Source: Candidatus Woesearchaeota archaeon CG11_big_fil_rev_8_21_14_0_20_43_8 (GTDB lineage: Archaea; Nanobdellota; Nanobdellia; Woesearchaeales; CG08-08-20-14). Taken from it: a DNA stretch of 8,125 nucleotides. The stretch spans positions 1 to 8,125 of the forward strand of contig PCVE01000091.1 in NCBI GenBank assembly GCA_002762705.1. Direction: 5' to 3'. Below, piece after piece: positions 5,944 through 8,125 of this stretch; position 1 is the first letter of the stretch, and each line of letters opens with the position of its first letter. A program made the translations under genes and the position numbers. The notes beneath the pieces are model-generated. The model made no database searches. It had not been told where the DNA came from and saw only the letters and a program-made list of their open reading frames with translations.

Positions 5944-6031
5944 GCAAAGAAATGCTTTAGCATTTCTTCCACAGGAAATATTCGATTTCCTTGTGTTCAA
6001 AAATGGCTCATCTACATACTAAAGTGTGTAG
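5944..6031 (+). ncRNA. Three consecutive hairpins following the structured element
   Basis: AAGAAATGC-TTTA-GCATTTCTT (5947-5968) is a perfect 9-bp hairpin. CACA-GGAAAT, loop ATTCG, ATTTCC-T-TGTG (5970-5995) is 10 bp with one bulge. CTACATAC-TAAA-GTGTGTAG (6012-6031) is 8 bp with one U-G pair. All three have 4-5 nt loops, and the U-G pair again favours plus. They may extend the RNA beginning near 5770 or be separate sites. The rest of the gap to 6106 is A/T-rich without visible structure, apart from the terminator-like runs of the next gene. Confidence 0.4.
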
Positions 6032-6080
6032 TATTCGCTTATACATTTCTGACATGACATTATCAAGAATCATTAATTAT

Positions 6081-6106
6081 CGAGAAAAATACAAAAAAGC
6101 AAAATT
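6081..6106 (-). terminator. T-rich end after the YunG-like gene
   Basis: Directly after its TAG stop the minus strand reads AATTTTGCTTTTTTGTATTTTTCTC, three closely spaced T-runs typical of archaeal U-tract termination. Confidence 0.45.
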
Positions 6107-6493
6107 CTACTTATCAAGCTCAAGCTCCACACGATGCTTGAGTATCTTATACCGATCCAGCGATGGACCATATGACAAGACATAATCTCTCGTAGTCGGA
6201 AACTGTTTTCTCTTCGGGACACCAAGTGGTATCAATGTGCCTTCTGGGAACTGGGACCTTGTCAGATCCACCTCTTCATCATCGACCACATTGAAGTAAT
6301 GAGATATCTCCTGTCCATTTGGGTGTTTTGCGTTCGCCCAGACGATCTCTCCGCCCATGTAATCCTGGACGACACATGCTGTCACTGCGCACTGGCCGTA
6401 TTCAGGCACTTTCTCTGTCCAGTTGTCTGGATCAGCGCTTGTCTCTCTGCACCATGCTCTCTTTAGTATTTTTTCTAATTTGGATATTTTCAT
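6107..6493 (-). CDS. YunG-like family protein
   Basis: With the ATG at 6493 the protein has 128 residues. As I recall Bacillus subtilis YunG, it shares the order W-x-R-E-T-S, DPDNW, YGQCAVTACVVQDYMGGEI, SHYFN, then EVDLTRSQFP. The conserved C35, H65 and D77 are spaced like a cysteine-protease or transglutaminase-like triad, but the biochemical function of the family is not established. There is no signal peptide or membrane segment. The start was chosen because a TATA-like AAATATAA (6527-6520) is about 27-34 bp upstream, giving a near-leaderless mRNA. The ATG at 6514 would lie between the TATA box and the predicted start. TAG stop. Single gene, divergent from tRNA-Trp. Confidence 0.75.
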   Translation of the reverse strand: MKISKLEKILKRAWCRETSADPDNWTEKVPEYGQCAVTACVVQDYMGGEIVWANAKHPNGQEISHYFNVVDDEEVDLTRSQFPEGTLIPLGVPKRKQFPTTRDYVLSYGPSLDRYKILKHRVELELDK

Positions 6494-6519
6494 TGTAAAG
6501 AGTGAGATGCCCATAGCAA

Positions 6520-6527
6520 TTATATTT
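6520..6527 (-). promoter_or_regulatory. TATA box of the YunG-like gene
   Basis: AAATATAA on the minus strand, centred about 30 bp before the ATG at 6493. It predicts an mRNA with a leader of 5 nt or less and no SD site, which fits the lack of any GGTGA before this start. Confidence 0.4.
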
Positions 6528-6580
6528 TTTTGGTCTTGATGAGTCAGATTAGAGACCCAACCAGAAAAAAAGGAGTAATC

Positions 6581-6588
6581 TTTATAAA
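6581..6588 (+). promoter_or_regulatory. TATA box of tRNA-Trp
   Basis: TTTATAAA preceded by a purine-rich stretch (AAAAAAAGGAG) that may serve as the BRE. It is about 42 bp before the first tRNA base, giving a start near 6610 and a short 5' leader to be removed by RNase P. Confidence 0.6.
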
Positions 6589-6665
6589 CCCGATATAATC
6601 ACTCAGATACCTAGTTAAGCCCAAGTGGGGCTGTAGTATAACCTGGCTAGAATAGGTGGCTCCAG

Positions 6666-6731
6666 ATATGTGGAGCGATGAGCATAACTGCGATGATTAA
6701 CCTATAGGTATGTCGCATCCGCGAAGAAGAT
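6666..6731 (+). other. tRNA-Trp intron 1, canonical site 37/38
   Basis: A 66-nt intron just 3' of the anticodon. The last exon base before the CCACC stem strand is A (6732), and an A also opens the intron, so the ends can shift by one. Around the junctions CTCC (6660-6663) can face GAAG (6726-6729) with three of four pairs, and 3-nt bulges AGA and ATA result, a relaxed bulge-helix-bulge. The inside folds as TGCGAT/GTCGCA with an ACC-TATA-GGT tip. CTCCA can alternatively pair with TGGAG (6671-6675). No D box (CTGA) is present, so it does not look like the C/D guide intron known from haloarchaeal tRNA-Trp. Confidence 0.8.
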
Positions 6732-6752
6732 ACCACCGGATTTGGGTTCAAA

Positions 6753-6797
6753 TATTGACGTCTGAAGACGACATTGCTTCGAACGTCAGTGAGAAAG
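6753..6797 (+). other. tRNA-Trp intron 2, non-canonical site in the T-loop (59/60)
   Basis: 45 nt lie between T-loop base A59 and T60, assuming splicing at 6752/6798. The insert forms a hairpin: ATTGACGT (6754-6761) with ACGTCAGT (6783-6790), 8 bp with one G-U, then TGAAG/CTTCG inside and a 9-nt tip. Next to it TTC (6747-6749) can pair with GAA (6793-6795), and 3-nt bulges AAT and AGT hold the two junctions, the layout of a relaxed BHB recognised by archaeal splicing endonuclease. Without removal the T-loop would be impossible. Ends could shift by a base, because T occurs at both. Confidence 0.8.
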
Positions 6798-6812
6798 TCC
6801 CAACAGCCCCAC

Positions 6813-6832
6813 TTATTTTCTTTTATTATTTC
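6813..6832 (+). terminator. T-rich terminator after tRNA-Trp
   Basis: CTTATTTTCTTTTATTATTT begins two bases after the discriminator base, as expected for an archaeal U-tract end. The following 40 bp to the next promoter hold nothing else visible. Confidence 0.5.
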
Positions 6833-6871
6833 ATTTAATCTCCGGTGAATCCTAATTCTATGTTCCGATGT

Positions 6872-6878
6872 TTTAAAT
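6872..6878 (+). promoter_or_regulatory. Candidate TATA box of the interrupted unknown gene
   Basis: TTTAAAT about 25 bp before a predicted start near 6900 and 40 bp before the ATG at 6914. Together with the SD at 6903-6907 it marks 6914 rather than 6980 as the original start. Confidence 0.4.
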
Positions 6879-6902
6879 CCATGATTCCATATCTCCTGCG
6901 TA

Positions 6903-6955
6903 GGTGAAAACAGATGAAACATGGAATAGAGTATCTAGTGATCCAGAGAACATAA
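6903..6955 (+). other. SD, ATG and first 13 codons cut off by an in-frame TAA
   Basis: GGTGA (6903-6907), then 6 nt, then ATG at 6914, the same arrangement as other starts in this window. The frame encodes MKHGIEYLVIQRT and then meets TAA at 6953-6955. It is the same frame as the following 137-codon open stretch, and the codons right after the TAA (EENDGKKE) are also protein-like. The simplest reading is one gene with a nonsense codon at position 14. Confidence 0.55.
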
Positions 6956-6979
6956 GAAGAAAACGATGGAAAGAAGGAA

Positions 6980-7393
6980 GTGGGCTACGCAGTAGTCCCA
7001 TGCAAAGACCGCAAAAGCGCAAAGATGATGCTTTTCACAGTCAAAGAGAGACCAGATGCAAGCACATATCTTGCGAAGACACTCGATCTTGAGATTCGAC
7101 TTGATCTTGATGCTGACAGAAAGTCAGATGTGAAGTATGATGTGAAAGATCAGAAAGGACCATTCTTCATCATATATGGGACAATACCAGTCAAAGATGA
7201 TTTTATAGCGCATATCTTCAACATGAAAGGCATGGAGCCAATGCCTGAGATGAAATCCGTCGAGATGGTGGACACACTTGAAGAAGCAGTCAGATGCATA
7301 AAAAAGAGTTATGGCCGTGAGATCATGCCCACCTATTTTGCGAGAAATGTCCCGTTCTCACTTCAGTATGAGATCATTGAAAAGTCTAAATGA
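6980..7393 (+). CDS. Unknown protein, probably the body of a gene interrupted by an in-frame TAA
   Basis: From GTG 6980 the open part encodes 137 residues, ending in TGA. No family is recognised. It is a soluble alpha/beta-looking protein: beta-like stretches at VGYAVVPCK, KMMLFTVKE, GPFFIIYGTIPV and FSLQYEII, a helix around DTLEEAVRCIKKSYG, and a Met/Pro-rich GMEPMPEM segment. No signal peptide or membrane segment. A GTG start at 6980 is possible, but the purine tract AAGAAGGA abuts it without proper spacing, whereas a well-formed SD and ATG lie upstream in the same frame at 6903-6916 (see that entry). Read from 6914, the gene would have 159 codons with TAA as codon 14. It converges with the toxin gene, whose stop is 4 nt away. 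Promoter candidate at 6872. Confidence 0.65.
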   Translation: MGYAVVPCKDRKSAKMMLFTVKERPDASTYLAKTLDLEIRLDLDADRKSDVKYDVKDQKGPFFIIYGTIPVKDDFIAHIFNMKGMEPMPEMKSVEMVDTLEEAVRCIKKSYGREIMPTYFARNVPFSLQYEIIEKSK

Positions 7394-7395
7394 AG

Positions 7396-7434
7396 GATCA
7401 GATCGCAAGCATCCTGCGAAGGCCGGATCTGATC
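7396..7434. repeat. Perfect 9-bp inverted repeat at the convergent gene ends
   Basis: GATCAGATC (7396-7404) and GATCTGATC (7426-7434), with a 21-nt loop, lie at the junction of the convergent genes and cover the last codons of the toxin frame. It could fold in both mRNAs and act as a two-way end, but there is no clear U-tract and the repeat may just reflect coding sequence. Confidence 0.25.
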
Positions 7435-7720
7435 TCATCCATGGTAATTTGATCAACTGCCCCAATATGCTTGAGGAATATTTTTTTGTCTATCGCAGAT
7501 AACTGGAACAAAAGAGCGACTGAATAATGGCTGAGTCCGTTCTGGTGGCTTGGATCTATTGGGAATTTGTGATCCTCAATGCGAATGTCTTTGATGTCAA
7601 TGGAAGGCTGACTGCAATTTTGGGATTGGAATCCGCAAGTACTATTGCAGGGCGTTTCCCACACTGTTCGCGCCCTTTGGTTTTTGGGAATTCTATTATC
7701 CAAATATCCCCCCTTTTCAT
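7398..7720 (-). pseudogene. mazF: MazF/PemK-type mRNA interferase toxin, frameshifted
   Basis: MazF-family toxins cut RNA. The ATG at 7720 begins MKRGDIWIIEFPKTKGREQC, with GKRPAIVLADSNP following, the classic N-terminal strands of the family, but the frame ends at TAG 7558-7556 after 54 codons. The C-terminal half continues in another frame: FPIDPSHQNGLS, then SVALLFQLSAIDKKIF, IGAVDQITMDEI and LRRML, ending in TGA at 7400-7398. The join lies within about 7574-7560. One missing base there, for example a T in AATTCCC, would restore a protein of 107 residues, the normal family length. The start overlaps the stop of the upstream antitoxin by ATGA, typical of a toxin-antitoxin operon. As written it should be non-functional. 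A sequencing error is the main alternative to a real mutation. Confidence 0.88.
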
Positions 7721-8082
7721 CTATCTCCCTCGAATCTATTATTCGCTTCCATCCCAAGCTTCTGCCAGGCTTCCAGTTCATCTCTTAGTTCCACACATTC
7801 AAGCATAGTCTCGATATATGCTAAAAGTGCTTTCTTTTTCATTTGTGATTTTTTTATATGGAGCATTTTTCCAAGTTCATCAAATTTGGATTCAATCAGT
7901 TCATTTTCTACAGTAACTGATGATTCACGTGCCATCAAAACTCTTCTATTCCATTGAGGCTTTTCTTTATCAGATAATGTTTGGTGCAGTTTTTTTACTG
8001 CTGTGATCTGATCACTTGATAAATTTTTCACCAAAGCATATATTTCAGTGTTATCATAACGTGGAAATGTTTTTTTCTTCAT
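7717..8082 (-). CDS. Probable antitoxin of the MazF-type toxin
   Basis: A 121-residue, charged, mostly helical protein directly before the toxin gene and overlapping it by 4 nt (ATGA). By position it should bind and silence the toxin and repress the operon. The C-terminal part (LLAYIETMLECVELRDELEA, then WQKLGMEANNRFEGD) has the amphipathic, acidic and aromatic tail seen in antitoxins that wrap a MazF toxin. The N-terminal part (NTEIYALVKNLSSDQITAVKKL) may be a DNA-binding or dimer region, but I do not recognise MazE/AbrB, ribbon-helix-helix or another named fold, and it is longer than the usual MazE. Intact, in contrast to the toxin. The ATG at 8082 has no SD, consistent with a leaderless mRNA from the TATA box at 8115-8107. 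TGA stop. Confidence 0.75.
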   Translation of the reverse strand: MKKKTFPRYDNTEIYALVKNLSSDQITAVKKLHQTLSDKEKPQWNRRVLMARESSVTVENELIESKFDELGKMLHIKKSQMKKKALLAYIETMLECVELRDELEAWQKLGMEANNRFEGDR

Positions 8083-8106
8083 GCTGTATTGTAAGAAAAA
8101 CTTTCG

Positions 8107-8115
8107 TTTAATAAA
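8107..8115 (-). promoter_or_regulatory. TATA box of the toxin-antitoxin operon
   Basis: TTTATTAAA on the minus strand, centred about 29 bp before the ATG at 8082, predicts a near-leaderless start. The same region would be the place for antitoxin operator binding, but no inverted repeat is obvious there. Confidence 0.45.
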
Positions 8116-8125
8116 TTTTATTGTC

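Larger units (their letters stand above)
6627..6811 (+). tRNA. trnW: tRNA-Trp (anticodon CCA) interrupted by two introns
   Basis: The acceptor GGGGCTG (6627-6633) pairs perfectly with CAGCCCC (6804-6810), and the discriminator is A73 (6811). Next come T8 A9, a D-arm with GTAT and a loop holding A14, G18-G19 and A21, and then the anticodon stem GGTGG (6655-6659) with CCACC (6733-6737). The loop is C-T-CCA-G-A with anticodon CCA at 6662-6664. The T-stem is TTGGG (6742-6746) with CCCAA (6799-6803), loop TTCAAAT. Removing 6666-6731 (37/38) and 6753-6797 (59/60) leaves a 74-nt tRNA with a four-base variable loop. The D-stem is weak, with 3 good pairs or one mismatch depending on register. G1-C72, G2-C71, A73 and CCA fit the known identity elements of archaeal tRNA-Trp. 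CCA is not encoded. TATTTTCTTTTATTATTT follows as a terminator. Confidence 0.93.

Noticed and set aside
5770..6031. RNase P RNA, SRP RNA or a CRISPR array
   Set aside because: None of the conserved cores of RNase P or SRP is visible, and the hairpins are not direct repeats with spacers.
5991..6185. Plus-strand open frame of 64 codons over the hairpin region
   Set aside because: It is low-complexity (Ser run), overlaps stem-loops and the end of the YunG-like gene, and has no SD or family features.
6666..6731. C/D box guide RNA in the first tRNA-Trp intron
   Set aside because: C-like GCGATGA motifs occur, but no CTGA D box is present.
7721..7781. Upstream part of the frame that encodes the toxin C-terminus (begins MNWKPGRSLG)
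   Set aside because: It overlaps the end of the antitoxin out of frame and has no family match. The true toxin N-terminus starts at 7720 in another frame.
7527..7808. Plus-strand open frame of 93 codons
   Set aside because: It lies antisense to the toxin and antitoxin genes, which have clear family features and operon layout.

Overview
The window looks like part of a small-genome archaeon. Candidate TATA boxes lie about 25-30 bp before several starts, some with no leader. Ribosome-binding sites are of the GGTGA(T) type, matching an archaeal 16S 3' end. The tRNA-Trp carries introns in an archaeal arrangement. Mixed features (a Ura3-like OMP decarboxylase, a lytic-transglycosylase-like protein, DUF5678, a retropepsin) would fit a DPANN-type lineage, but the sequence alone does not prove the phylum.

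Layout. 1-1130: a HEAT-repeat-like gene on the minus strand, preceded by a strongly folded element (936-1010) that could be a small RNA or a 5' leader. 1189-4663: a plus-strand block with dihydroorotase (pyrC), a membrane-anchored lytic-transglycosylase-like protein, and OMP decarboxylase (pyrF). The two pyr genes are steps of de novo UMP synthesis and the transglycosylase sits between them. 4664-4818: a short non-coding stretch with a GNRA-capped hairpin. 4819-5659: a tight minus-strand three-gene operon, read in the order DUF5678 protein, retropepsin-like aspartic protease, small winged-helix-like protein. 5756-6106: no gene, but a dense series of stem-loops whose G-U pairs favour the plus strand, a candidate structured non-coding RNA. 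6107-6493: a YunG-like protein on the minus strand. 6627-6811: tRNA-Trp(CCA) interrupted twice, at the usual 37/38 site and again inside the T-loop. 6903-7393: an unidentified gene with good promoter, SD and ATG, but an in-frame TAA at codon 14. 7398-8082: a minus-strand toxin-antitoxin pair in which the MazF/PemK toxin is frameshifted and so broken.

The most notable points are the doubly interrupted tRNA-Trp, the two broken or recoded genes lying tail to tail, the candidate structured RNAs, and the Ura3-like pyrF. None of the eleven protein genes ends in TAA, while one gene contains TAA internally. This may be chance, mutation or sequencing error, but it is worth checking genome-wide.
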